From assembly GCA_913061095.1 (NCBI GenBank), contig CAJXVM010000026.1:1-62962 (forward strand): a stretch of DNA of 62,962 nt, given 5' to 3'. This DNA is from an uncultured Ignavibacteria bacterium (GTDB lineage: Bacteria > Bacteroidota > Ignavibacteria > SZUA-365). Below the pieces are notes generated by a model. It saw only the letters and a list, made by a program, of their open reading frames with translations. It had not been told where the DNA came from and made no database searches. The translations under genes were made by a program, and so were the position numbers. Positions 1-9,239 of this stretch are shown one piece after another (the first letter of the stretch is position 1; every line of letters starts with the position of its first letter).

Positions 1-3000
1 GGTTTCGCTCCGCGCGTGATCATCCCGATTTACCAGAAGTCTGACACCACGGTTCGCGTGGAGATCTTCCCGTACACTGCTGCGGCGACCTCCCCGATTC
101 CGCTGCCCGTCGACCTCGTGAAGCTGCAGGTCCTGGAGCATCACTCGGTTTACGCAGACGCTGGTGCATCGTTCGGTCAGATTCAGAACTACGCGCCGAA
201 GTTCTTCGCCTACTCCGCCAACCCGCTTGCGCAGGAGGATCGCGCGACGCACTTCAACCGCGTGGCAAACACCAATATCCGTCCGTACATCCCGGATACG
301 CTGAACCTTGCGAACAACGATCCGATGGATGTGAATTCTGTCACTGCCGGCCGTATCGTGACGCTGCTTGCGCGCGAGTATGACCGCTTTGGCAACCTGG
401 TTGACAACTTCACTGAATTCGAAGACACCGCCCGTGTCCGCTTCCGCATGTGGGGCGACAACTGGTCCGCACCTCCGCAGCCGTACACGTCTGCCGGCGC
501 CGGAACCATTGCTCCTGCACTGAACTGGACGCGTGACGAGTTCGGCCCGATGCGTAAGGCCCGCTATCGTCACACGAAGGTTGGTAACCTCGTTGCCGGT
601 GTGCACATCAACCAGACGTCCTTCTTCAACGCTCTCGAGTATCCGACGCCGAAGCTTTCGAACGCCACGGTGTTCTTCGAAGCCACCGCCACGGCAGTGC
701 TGCCTGGACAGGGCCCGACGAACATTCACCGTGACACCGTCAAGGTCGTGTCGGTCGTCAAGGATCCGACCCGCTTTGACATCCTCCGTGCCGGTCAGGA
801 ATACGTTTCCCTCGGACCTGGTCTCGGAACGGTCGGTACCTTCGAGCTCACCGGTGATCCCGAGAGCCGTTCGATCTCCCCCGTCCGCAACATTCAGCTG
901 CCGCCAGGCGCAGATCCGAACCTCCACAGCCTGACCGACCAGGGTCTTGATAACATCCTGCTCTCTCAGGTGTACAAGCGCAACGTCAGCCCGCTTCCTG
1001 TCGGCAAGTACGAAGTCGTCAACGAAGACGGTGTGCCTCTCGACAAGGACGGCGACGCGCTGTATCTCGCCAATGGCGACATCAACCCCGACTTCGATCT
1101 CGATCCAGTTTCCGGCATGCCGATGCTGGTCAAGCTCGATGCATACAACAACCTGAACCCGCAGACCGCACCGAACGACCGTTACAACGACCTGAACAAC
1201 GGTGGCAACAAGTATGTGGTGCCGCCTGGTGCACGTCGTGACGGAACGATCTTCGACGTTACCATCGCTGGTGGTGGCGACGGAATCGGTACGAGCGGTA
1301 TTGGTCAGGATTACGATCCCGAGTCCGCATTCAAGGATGATCGTCGTCCCGTGCTGATGCGCGTGACCCCGATCTGGGAGAACGATCCCCCGATGGGCGG
1401 CAACGCCTATGTCGTGACGGATCAGCCTGGTCAGACCCGTGAGTACGGTCGTCTCTATGCGGATACGATTTACACGTACATCGGTACGCTCTCCCCGCTG
1501 AAGGCCGGTGCCACCCGCGCCGAACTCATGGGTACGCGTACGGACATGGGCGAGCCGGGTCACTACAAGCTCACGGGCGAAGGCGACCGCATCACGCGCG
1601 TCGGCATCACCCGCTGGAGCCCTGCGGACTACTTGCGCGCCGGTCTCCCGCATCGTCCTGTGAACGGCCTCTTCCCGCCGATCCAGACCTTCCGTACCCG
1701 CTTCAACGTGGGTATGCATGGTGGCGCGACGGCAACGGGTGGCTCGTTCGGTGACTTCAACCGCCGTGTTGCGCTTCTCGGTAGCGCGTTCGGTCGTGAA
1801 GCTTCGGTTGGCGGCAATCCCAGCCTGACCTTCGCACCGGGTGCCTTCCTGCGCATCATTGACTCGACTGCCGAGCAGGTCGTTGACCTCCGCGTCGTTG
1901 ATCCCAACCTGACCGACATGGCAGGCAACACCGTGGACGATACGCTCAGCTACGACCAGTCGAAGATGACGGTTGTGCGTCGTGTGAATCGCCTTAATCC
2001 TTTCAATCCCCTGTTCCATCTCGACGACACGTATTATGACCTGAACGTCGCAGATATCCAGGGTCCGAACCTGAACGTGAATCGTGTCGGTGAGCAGCCG
2101 ATCCAGCGCACCAACCGTGCAACCCACGGTCTCATGGCCGCTGCGGTCCGCCAGTTCTTCGGCCCGACGCGTTACAGCATCCTGCGTCACACCTTCGTGG
2201 TCGTGCCGTATCGTATTGCTTTCACGTCGATCTTCCCGAGCAGTTACGACATGACGTCGAATACGTTCGACAAGTCGACGCTTCCTGTCGGTATCCTTCC
2301 GGTCCAGGCAGACATCGATACGCTTCCGCGTCTCAGCCCGATGTTCTACCAGGATCCGTATGGCACGCCGATCTCGAAGTTTGAAATCTTTACCCGTCTC
2401 TACGGACAGATTGCACATGGTGCAACGACGGATCAGATCCCGAACAACGTCGGTACCCCGTATGCCCGTCCTGACACCATCTTCCGCGATGAGTGGTACA
2501 CCTACGCCGTCACTCCGTATGACCGCTATGGCAACCTCAACACGCGCGACACGATGTATGTCAACCTGGGCACGCGCTTCACGACTTGGGAATTCCAGGG
2601 CGTGAACATGGGTGCGACCGGTAATCTCGAGATCGCAGGCGGCGGCCGTTACTTCAACGCCAAGCCCGTCGGCTTCCCGCAGAATACCGAGATCCGCCGT
2701 GACTCACTGATCCTCTACAACCTGTCCCTTACCCTGGCAGGTAATCGCAACGACTTCGTGGGTATGAAGCCTGACGATCCTCGTCTCGGCGACGCTGTCG
2801 GTGAACGTGCCGGTGATCCTATCCGTCACGGTCTCCTTCCGGCGAATGCAATTGCGACGCGTCCGGTCAACATCAAGAAGCCGTTCAAGCCGGCCGACTT
2901 CACTCTGAGCACCCCGGCCCTGCAGAACACCTCGCTGTTCCGCATGGATCACACCGGTAACTGCACGGATACGAGCGGCAACCCGGTTGACGGTCTTGAG

Positions 3001-5529
3001 CGTGACGTGCTGCGTCTGCAGTGGCAGCCCGCAAGTTACAGCGATCCTTCCATGAACAACCCGAACGACACCATTCGCTACGAGTGGTATGCCATGATCG
3101 ACAGTATCGGTCCTGGCGGAACGAAGGGTCTGACCGTCAGCCTCCTCGCGGACAATGATGGTAAGAGCCCGTCGCTCACGCTGACCGGTGACCAGGTTCG
3201 CGAACTGCTGTTCCGTCCGAACATGCTTCCGCAGCCCAACCAGGATTCCCTGGTGATGCGTGTGAAGTGGTTCGTCCGCGCCTTCAGCAAGATCGCCGGT
3301 CTGGAAACCTTCTCCGACACTGCCGGTGTCACGGTCCGCAACAACCCGCTGCCGACCGAGCCGCTGATCATTTCCATCAACCGTCTGCCGGACAACCCGC
3401 CGCAGGCCGTTCAGCCGCCTGATGGTGGCACGGAGTTCGTTGATGGTACAGCTCCGCTCGACGTGCTGTGGACAGCTGCCAGCGATATCAACAACCGCAA
3501 GGGCGACGACCTTGACGGTGACCTGAATCCTGCCGGCGATCCCGGACCGTTCATGATCTACAACCCGACGACCCGTGAGTGGGAGCTTGATCCTGCGCGC
3601 ACCATCGACACGCTGTCTTACCAGTGGGTCGGACGCGTGGTCAGCACCTTCCCGGTCGGCAAGGGCGCACCGCTCGGCTCGATGCTCGTCATCAACGCCG
3701 GTTCGTCCACGGGTATCCAGGTCCCGACGACAGATCTCGACGCTCTGTTCGGTGGTTTCTCCTCTGATCCCACCAGCACCAGCGCCGACTCCGTGAAGAT
3801 CGAGTGGTTCGTCTACACCAAGGACTTCAATGTGACCGACGGTCTGCCTCTCGAGCAGGTCGAGTTCCCGTTTGTTGAGGGTCTCCATGTGAACCCGGAT
3901 TCGACGGCACTCAACGGTGACACGAGTCGTTGGAGCCCGACGAGCTGCCAGCCGCACTGGATTGTCAGTGGTCCGTTCCGTCTCAACCTCACCAAGCTGA
4001 AAGGCGGTGGCGTTGAGATCGAGCCTGCCGCAGGCGACCCGGACGTCAACGCGCTTGTCGGTGAAGAGATCTGCTTCACCCTGACCGCACGCGATGAGAA
4101 CGGCAACATCATCCGTGACTGGGACAGCCCGAGCAAGAACAATCCGGCCACCACGCTCACGCTCAATGGTTCGACCGCGAATACGGATACGAGCCAGGCC
4201 AGCTGGAACGCGGACCCGGATGGTTACACCTGGGCCCTCATCACGAAGGATGGAACCGCCCTCACGCAGATCAGCGATAACGAGTGGTCGATCCCGGCCT
4301 CTGAATTCAAGGATGGCGTCGTCGTCGTCTGCCTCGTGCACACGAAGGCCGAAGATGGCGTTACCATCGAAGTCTCGCCGACCGTGGCGAACCTGAATCA
4401 GACGTCCGTGACGATGAACTTCACCGCTGATGAAATCACGAACTACCTCGTCGAGCTTACCAGTGCAACTGGTAATCCTGACGAAGTGTACCTCCTGCGC
4501 CGTTACGAGATCGTGGTGTCGCCGCGTGACCGCTTCCTGAACGTCGTTGACGACAGGACGATCCGCACCGACTTCTCGGCTCGTTTCCCGGGCGAGTTTG
4601 ACCAGAATCTGCCTGGCCTCTCCGACATCTTTGCCGGTTCGGTGTTCATCAAGGGCACGACGAATTACTTCCTCGCGTCCCGCATCACCCGTGAAGATCC
4701 GACTGAGCGCCAGTGGGTCCGTGCCTTCTCAACGGCCGATCCCGCCAATGTCTACGGTCAGACGAATCCGTATCAGATCCTCGACCACGCACCGAATCCG
4801 TTCGCACTGCAGACTCCGGCAGACCAGACTGAGCTCGAGCTCAATGCCGCGTCGCAGGTCGAGCAGTTCACGTGGGTCAAGGCAACCCCGCAGGATCCGT
4901 ACACGGATATCCAGATCTCCCGCTTTGATGCTACCACCTACACCGACGACGTCCGCTACGAGATCGTCTATCTTGATGCCGCGAGCCTGACTCGCTCCAT
5001 CGTATTCGACTCGGACGACAACGGTAAGGAAGCAACGTTCACGAGCAATCATGGACAGCTTGCCGGTATCATCGACCAGATTTCTGGACTTCCGACGACG
5101 AAGGAACAGGATGTTGTGTGGTACGTTGAGGCGACCGACGGTCTGTATATTACGCAGTCCACGCCGCCGAACAACGATCCGCAGAACCGTCCTGGCTTCC
5201 GTCTGAAACTGGTGAAGGAAGGTATCCTCGGTGTCGAAGGACCGGCCCCGGCCGAATTCGCACTGAGCCAGAACTATCCGAATCCCTTCAACCCGACGAC
5301 CACGATCAGCTACTCGATGCCGAAGTCCAGCCAGGTTACCATGGTCATTTATGACCTGCTCGGTAACAAGGTGAAGACGCTCGTCAACGAGTCGCTCGAC
5401 GCCGGTACGTACGAGGTTATCTGGGATGCCACCAACGATATGGGCGTGCAGGTGCCTTCGGGCAACTACATCCTCAAGATGGTTGCTGGCGACTTCGTGC
5501 AGACTCGCAAGATGACGCTTCTGAAGTAA
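1..5529 (+). CDS. Giant T9SS-sorted secreted protein, 5' truncated by window edge
   Basis: The frame is open from base 1 (the first in-frame start is a GTG at 16), so the true N-terminus and signal peptide probably lie outside the window. At least 1,837 residues are visible. The body is rich in Asp, Asn, Thr and Pro, with Ig-like and beta-rich stretches but no catalytic domain that I recognise. The last ~85 residues form a type-A T9SS sorting domain: an LSQNYPNPFNPTT start, a YDLLGNKVKTL strand, a GTYEVIWD strand, PSGNYI, and a final TRKMTLLK. The family is normally exported by Sec, then moved across the outer membrane by T9SS and anchored to the surface. A structural or adhesive surface protein is an inference from size and composition. 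It is followed by a strong terminator and stands alone on this side. Confidence 0.85.
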   Translation, partial: GFAPRVIIPIYQKSDTTVRVEIFPYTAAATSPIPLPVDLVKLQVLEHHSVYADAGASFGQIQNYAPKFFAYSANPLAQEDRATHFNRVANTNIRPYIPDTLNLANNDPMDVNSVTAGRIVTLLAREYDRFGNLVDNFTEFEDTARVRFRMWGDNWSAPPQPYTSAGAGTIAPALNWTRDEFGPMRKARYRHTKVGNLVAGVHINQTSFFNALEYPTPKLSNATVFFEATATAVLPGQGPTNIHRDTVKVVSVVKDPTRFDILRAGQEYVSLGPGLGTVGTFELTGDPESRSISPVRNIQLPPGADPNLHSLTDQGLDNILLSQVYKRNVSPLPVGKYEVVNEDGVPLDKDGDALYLANGDINPDFDLDPVSGMPMLVKLDAYNNLNPQTAPNDRYNDLNNGGNKYVVPPGARRDGTIFDVTIAGGGDGIGTSGIGQDYDPESAFKDDRRPVLMRVTPIWENDPPMGGNAYVVTDQPGQTREYGRLYADTIYTYIGTLSPLKAGATRAELMGTRTDMGEPGHYKLTGEGDRITRVGITRWSPADYLRAGLPHRPVNGLFPPIQTFRTRFNVGMHGGATATGGSFGDFNRRVALLGSAFGREASVGGNPSLTFAPGAFLRIIDSTAEQVVDLRVVDPNLTDMAGNTVDDTLSYDQSKMTVVRRVNRLNPFNPLFHLDDTYYDLNVADIQGPNLNVNRVGEQPIQRTNRATHGLMAAAVRQFFGPTRYSILRHTFVVVPYRIAFTSIFPSSYDMTSNTFDKSTLPVGILPVQADIDTLPRLSPMFYQDPYGTPISKFEIFTRLYGQIAHGATTDQIPNNVGTPYARPDTIFRDEWYTYAVTPYDRYGNLNTRDTMYVNLGTRFTTWEFQGVNMGATGNLEIAGGGRYFNAKPVGFPQNTEIRRDSLILYNLSLTLAGNRNDFVGMKPDDPRLGDAVGERAGDPIRHGLLPANAIATRPVNIKKPFKPADFTLSTPALQNTSLFRMDHTGNCTDTSGNPVDGLERDVLRLQWQPASYSDPSMNNPNDTIRYEWYAMIDSIGPGGTKGLTVSLLADNDGKSPSLTLTGDQVRELLFRPNMLPQPNQDSLVMRVKWFVRAFSKIAGLETFSDTAGVTVRNNPLPTEPLIISINRLPDNPPQAVQPPDGGTEFVDGTAPLDVLWTAASDINNRKGDDLDGDLNPAGDPGPFMIYNPTTREWELDPARTIDTLSYQWVGRVVSTFPVGKGAPLGSMLVINAGSSTGIQVPTTDLDALFGGFSSDPTSTSADSVKIEWFVYTKDFNVTDGLPLEQVEFPFVEGLHVNPDSTALNGDTSRWSPTSCQPHWIVSGPFRLNLTKLKGGGVEIEPAAGDPDVNALVGEEICFTLTARDENGNIIRDWDSPSKNNPATTLTLNGSTANTDTSQASWNADPDGYTWALITKDGTALTQISDNEWSIPASEFKDGVVVVCLVHTKAEDGVTIEVSPTVANLNQTSVTMNFTADEITNYLVELTSATGNPDEVYLLRRYEIVVSPRDRFLNVVDDRTIRTDFSARFPGEFDQNLPGLSDIFAGSVFIKGTTNYFLASRITREDPTERQWVRAFSTADPANVYGQTNPYQILDHAPNPFALQTPADQTELELNAASQVEQFTWVKATPQDPYTDIQISRFDATTYTDDVRYEIVYLDAASLTRSIVFDSDDNGKEATFTSNHGQLAGIIDQISGLPTTKEQDVVWYVEATDGLYITQSTPPNNDPQNRPGFRLKLVKEGILGVEGPAPAEFALSQNYPNPFNPTTTISYSMPKSSQVTMVIYDLLGNKVKTLVNESLDAGTYEVIWDATNDMGVQVPSGNYILKMVAGDFVQTRKMTLLK

Positions 5530-5561
5530 ACCCGGATAGGGACGGTTTCACCGCCCGACCT

Positions 5562-5599
5562 GGCGCCCCGGTCCTCGTGACCGGGGCGCCTTTTTTTTT
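5562..5599 (+). terminator. Rho-independent terminator after the giant T9SS gene
   Basis: An 11-bp perfect GC-rich stem (5562-5572 with 5580-5590, 7-nt loop) is followed directly by nine T residues. It sits 32 nt after the stop codon of the giant secreted protein and just before the dap operon. Confidence 0.93.
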
Positions 5600-5627
5600 G
5601 CACCTTCGACACTCGTATATTCCCACC

Positions 5628-6623
5628 ATGATCGCTCTCGATATTGCCCGCCGGCTCATTGACATTCCCTCCGTGACGGGTGAGGAGAAAAACGTCCTCC
5701 TCGCCCTCGAAGAACTGCTCACCGGGATGGGACTCCCGGTCGAGCGCCAGATGGTCGCAGAAGACCGGTGGAATATTTACGCAGGATGGCGTGGAGACGA
5801 CACGGTGGCATTCTCCACCCATGTTGATACCGTGCCGCCATGGTACCCCTCGCGTGTGGAAGATGACATCGTGTACGGCCGCGGCGCCTGTGATACCAAG
5901 GGTATCATCGCCTCAATGCTCATCGCAGGTGAACGGCTGATCGAGCGTGGTGTTCCACCGGCGTATCTCTTTGTCGTGGGAGAAGAAACCGACAGCATCG
6001 GTGCGCGATCCGCCACGGCGGGCGGCGCACGCGCATCGGCGATCATCGTCGGCGAGCCCACGGACAACCATCTCGCCAGTGGACACAAGGGTGTTGTCAG
6101 TTATTATCTGCGCACTACGGGCATCGCATCGCATTCCGCGTACCCCGAACGCGGCCACTCTGCAATCCACGATCTGCTGGATATTATCCGTGATATTCAG
6201 AGCGAGGACTGGGGAAAAAACGATATCCTCGGAGATGCGACGCTCAACATCGGACTGATCAAAGGCGGCGTCGCACTGAACACATTCGCGCCGGAAGCCG
6301 AGGCAAGTTTCATGCACCGCATCGTCGACGATGCGGCGGCGCGCCGGCAGCAGGTCGAGGATGTCGTGCGCGGCCGCGCGGCAATCACGTTCCAGACCAT
6401 CTCGGAACCACAGTTTCTCGAGACGCTGCCAGGGTTCCCGGTGAAAAGTGTGAATTTCGGCACGGACATTCCGCATATGCGTCCGATGGGTCGCTGCTTC
6501 CTTGCCGGTCCCGGCTCGGTGCATGACGCGCATACCGATCATGAACGTATCGGTATCGAAGCAATGAACGAGGCGGTTGAGCTCTACGTGAAGCTGTACA
6601 CGGACCTCATGGAGCAGGTATGA
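5628..6623 (+). CDS. M20-family amidohydrolase, DapE/ArgE-like deacylase
   Basis: 331 residues from the ATG at 5628. An upstream in-frame start at 5577 would put the terminator inside the gene, so it is rejected. M20 metal-site signatures are visible: HVDTVP (H65, D67), the GRGACDTKG segment (D89) and GEE (E119/E120, catalytic base and metal ligand). Family members hydrolyse the N-acyl group of succinyl- or acetyl-diaminopimelate (DapE), acetylornithine (ArgE) or related amino acids. It overlaps dapB by ATGA and heads a dapB-dapA operon, so an N-acyl-diaminopimelate deacylase role in lysine and peptidoglycan precursor synthesis is the best guess. Sequence alone cannot separate DapE from ArgE specificity. 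A TATATT element ends only 6 nt before the ATG, suggesting a very short or absent 5' leader. Confidence 0.8.
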   Translation: MIALDIARRLIDIPSVTGEEKNVLLALEELLTGMGLPVERQMVAEDRWNIYAGWRGDDTVAFSTHVDTVPPWYPSRVEDDIVYGRGACDTKGIIASMLIAGERLIERGVPPAYLFVVGEETDSIGARSATAGGARASAIIVGEPTDNHLASGHKGVVSYYLRTTGIASHSAYPERGHSAIHDLLDIIRDIQSEDWGKNDILGDATLNIGLIKGGVALNTFAPEAEASFMHRIVDDAAARRQQVEDVVRGRAAITFQTISEPQFLETLPGFPVKSVNFGTDIPHMRPMGRCFLAGPGSVHDAHTDHERIGIEAMNEAVELYVKLYTDLMEQV

Positions 6624-7378
6624 AAGAGCATCCTCGCATCGGTATCATCGGTTACGGGCGCATGGGAAAAACGCTCGCACGGCTCGTCGATGAGCGCGGC
6701 TGGCCTCAGCCAGTGATAGTCGATCCGACAGCGGATGCCGCGTTCTCGAGCGTTGCCGACGCACCGCTCGACAGCGTGGATGTCTGCATCGAATTCACGC
6801 AGCCTGATACCGCGGCGGATAATATTCTCAGTCTTCTCGCCGGCGGGATGCCGGTGGTCAGCGGCACGACCGGGTGGGACAGCCGCATGGACGCGGTCGG
6901 TGCGGAAGTACGGCGCCTCGATGGCGCGTTCCTGCATGCGAATAATTTTTCCATCGGTGTCTACCTGTTTTCCGAACTCGTCCGCAGAACTGCGGAGCTC
7001 ATGAGCGCATTTCCGCAGTACGATCTGGCCCTGCATGAATCACATCATCGCGGCAAGAAGGATGTCCCGAGCGGCACGGCGAATACGCTGGCGAAGCGCA
7101 TCATCGATGCGCATGCGCACAAGCGCAGCGCGGCGCTGCTTCCCGTTGAAGGACCGCTCGATCCGGAGACACTGTATATTTCGGCTTCACGTATCGGTCA
7201 CGTCTTCGGAGAGCATCAAATCACGGCCGACAGTGAAGCGGACAGCATCACATTGACACATCGTGCAAAGGGTCGTCTCGGCTTTGCTGACGGCGCGCTG
7301 ACCGCTGCGCAGTGGATCATCGGCAAACACGGAATTTTTACGCTGGAGGATATGATACATGATCTCACAACCGCTTGA
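6620..7378 (+). CDS. dapB: 4-hydroxy-tetrahydrodipicolinate reductase
   Basis: 252 residues, the usual DapB length being about 240-270. The N-terminus has the Rossmann dinucleotide motif GYGRMG (residues 11-16). The signature ESHHRGKKDVPSGTA at residues 140-154 carries the catalytic His pair, the Lys and the substrate-binding SGTA loop. The SGTTGW segment near residue 81 is also typical. The enzyme reduces 4-hydroxy-tetrahydrodipicolinate to tetrahydrodipicolinate with NAD(P)H in the cytoplasm. The start overlaps the upstream M20 gene (ATGA), and the 3' end overlaps dapA by 20 nt, which implies translational coupling within one operon. Confidence 0.96.
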   Translation: MKEHPRIGIIGYGRMGKTLARLVDERGWPQPVIVDPTADAAFSSVADAPLDSVDVCIEFTQPDTAADNILSLLAGGMPVVSGTTGWDSRMDAVGAEVRRLDGAFLHANNFSIGVYLFSELVRRTAELMSAFPQYDLALHESHHRGKKDVPSGTANTLAKRIIDAHAHKRSAALLPVEGPLDPETLYISASRIGHVFGEHQITADSEADSITLTHRAKGRLGFADGALTAAQWIIGKHGIFTLEDMIHDLTTA

Positions 7379-8252
7379 GGGAGTCGGGACTGCCCTCGTC
7401 ACTCCGTTCCAGGAAAATGGCAATCTGGATATCTCCGCCGTACGCCGTCTCGCGCAGCGACAGATCGATAACGGTGTGGATATGCTCATCCCCTGCGGCA
7501 CGACGGGCGAAGCTGTCACGCTCTCCGCTGAGGAATATGACCAGGTCGTCACGACGGTCGTCGAAGCGTCTGCCGGCCGTGTCCCCGTGATCGCAGGGGC
7601 CGGTTCGAATTCCACCGCTGCGACGATCGCGAATGCGAAGCGTGCGGAATCCTGCGGTGCCGATGCCGTGCTCATCGTCGGACCGTACTATAACAAGCCG
7701 ACGCAGGAAGGCTATTACCGGCATTTCCGCGCCGTGGCCGAAGCGGTACGCTGCGCCGTCGTCATGTACAACGTGCCCGGCCGCACCGGCGGAAACATCA
7801 CCGCGGATACGCAGCTGCGTATCGCGGAGATCGAGAACGTTGTCGCAACGAAAGAAGCCAGCGGTGATCTCGGGCAGATAGCACGCATCGTGCGTGGTCG
7901 TCCGGAGGGTTTCTCCGTGCTGTCAGGAGATGACAATCTCGTGCTGGCGCAGATCGCGCTCGGCATCGACGGCGTCATCTCCGTCGCGGCGAATGAAGTG
8001 CCCGATCTGTTCTCTCGCATGGTCCACCTCGCGATGGACGGAAATTTCGCGGATGCGCGGGATCTCCACTACCAGCTTCTCGATCTTCTCGACGGCAATT
8101 TCCTTGAATCCAATCCCATCCCCGTCAAGACCGCCATGGGGATGATGGGACTGCTGACCGAACACTTCCGTCTGCCGCTCGTCCCCATGCAGGAGGCCAA
8201 CCGGCAGGCGCTGCGAAACATTCTTGTGGAACGTGATCTGATACGGGATTGA
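7359..8252 (+). CDS. dapA: 4-hydroxy-tetrahydrodipicolinate synthase
   Basis: 297 residues, full length for DapA. A class I aldolase-type TIM barrel is indicated by GTTGE (residues 47-51), YYNKPTQEG (110-118), the catalytic Tyr in YNVPGRTGGN (Y137) and the Schiff-base lysine in ATKEASGD (K165). It condenses pyruvate with aspartate semialdehyde, the first committed step to diaminopimelate and lysine. It starts inside the end of dapB and its stop overlaps the TTG start of the next gene, so the four genes from 5628 to 9175 form one tightly packed operon. Confidence 0.96.
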   Translation: MISQPLEGVGTALVTPFQENGNLDISAVRRLAQRQIDNGVDMLIPCGTTGEAVTLSAEEYDQVVTTVVEASAGRVPVIAGAGSNSTAATIANAKRAESCGADAVLIVGPYYNKPTQEGYYRHFRAVAEAVRCAVVMYNVPGRTGGNITADTQLRIAEIENVVATKEASGDLGQIARIVRGRPEGFSVLSGDDNLVLAQIALGIDGVISVAANEVPDLFSRMVHLAMDGNFADARDLHYQLLDLLDGNFLESNPIPVKTAMGMMGLLTEHFRLPLVPMQEANRQALRNILVERDLIRD

Positions 8253-9175
8253 AACAGCGGTGCTTTCCGCCCCGGCTGAAAACGGGCGATCTTCTCGGGC
8301 TCGTCTCGCCCGCCAGTCCCCCGAAGGATGATGCGTCAATCCCGAGGGGGATTTCCTCCCTGCTGGCACGGGGATATTACGTGCGCATGGGATGGGGCGT
8401 GGGGTTGCGCGACGGTTATCTCGCAGGTCCCGATCGTGTTCGCGCACAGGATATCATGGACATGTTCGGCGACGCGCGTGTCGGCGCCATCCTCTGCACG
8501 CGCGGCGGATACGGCTCCGCGCGGCTCCTGGATATGCTTGACTATGAGTTCATTCGCCGGAATCCAAAAATCCTCGTCGGATTCAGTGACATCACCGCTC
8601 TCTCCCTCGCCCTGTTCGCGCATGCAGGGCTCGTGACCTTCGCCGGTCCCATGGTCGCGCCGGATTTCGGCAGCAGCATCCTGCCGGCGGTCGAGGATGC
8701 GTTCTGGAACATGCTCTGCGTGCGCCATGAATCGTTTCGCTTTTCGGGCGGACAGGAGCGGACGATTGCGCGGGGAACAGCGGAGGGGCTGCTGCTCGGT
8801 GGGAATCTCGCCGTGTTCTGTTCCCTGATCGGCACATCGCACATGCCGGATCTGCGCAACGCCATTCTCTTTTTCGAGGAAGTCGGCGAAGACGTGTATC
8901 GCATCGATCGCATGTTTCGCCAGCTGCAGCAGGCCGGCATTCTCAACAATGCCGCGGGTGTGGTGCTGGGAAGTTTCACCGGCGTTCCCGACACCGACAG
9001 CCGACGGGATCTCGAAACGGTATTCAGGGAATACCTCCTGCCGCTGCGTATTCCGGTCCTGGCCAATTTCCCTTTCGGACACATCCCCGACAAATACACC
9101 ATCCCTCTCGGGACGCGCGTCCGTCTGGACGCCGACCAGCGCAGCCTCACGCTCCTCGAAGCGGCGGTCAGCTGA
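8249..9175 (+). CDS. ldcA: S66-family LD-carboxypeptidase (muramoyltetrapeptide carboxypeptidase)
   Basis: 308 residues with a TTG start overlapping the dapA stop (TTGA). Typical S66 blocks are present: LVSPAS near residue 18, TRGGYGSARLLD near 84-95, GFSDIT with the presumed nucleophile S113, the Glu region FFEEVGEDVYRIDRMF (E210/E211), and GHIPDKYTIPLG with the catalytic His (H278). The family cuts the L-Lys/DAP-D-Ala bond of murein tetrapeptides during recycling. No signal peptide is seen, so a cytoplasmic site is expected. Its place behind dapA and dapB links new DAP synthesis with recovery of DAP-containing peptides, which is an inference from context. Confidence 0.88.
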   Translation: MKQRCFPPRLKTGDLLGLVSPASPPKDDASIPRGISSLLARGYYVRMGWGVGLRDGYLAGPDRVRAQDIMDMFGDARVGAILCTRGGYGSARLLDMLDYEFIRRNPKILVGFSDITALSLALFAHAGLVTFAGPMVAPDFGSSILPAVEDAFWNMLCVRHESFRFSGGQERTIARGTAEGLLLGGNLAVFCSLIGTSHMPDLRNAILFFEEVGEDVYRIDRMFRQLQQAGILNNAAGVVLGSFTGVPDTDSRRDLETVFREYLLPLRIPVLANFPFGHIPDKYTIPLGTRVRLDADQRSLTLLEAAVS

Positions 9176-9239
9176 GCCGACCGCGGTCTTCGACCATTCC
9201 ACGTATGAACTGTCACACGCTCAATGTGGATCGTCCCGG

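Noticed and set aside
2704..4341. Long minus-strand frame opposite the giant T9SS gene
   Set aside because: It is antisense to a well-supported gene with a T9SS end, has Arg/Val-rich low-quality sequence and no ribosome binding site. Codon bias of the GC-rich plus-strand gene explains it.
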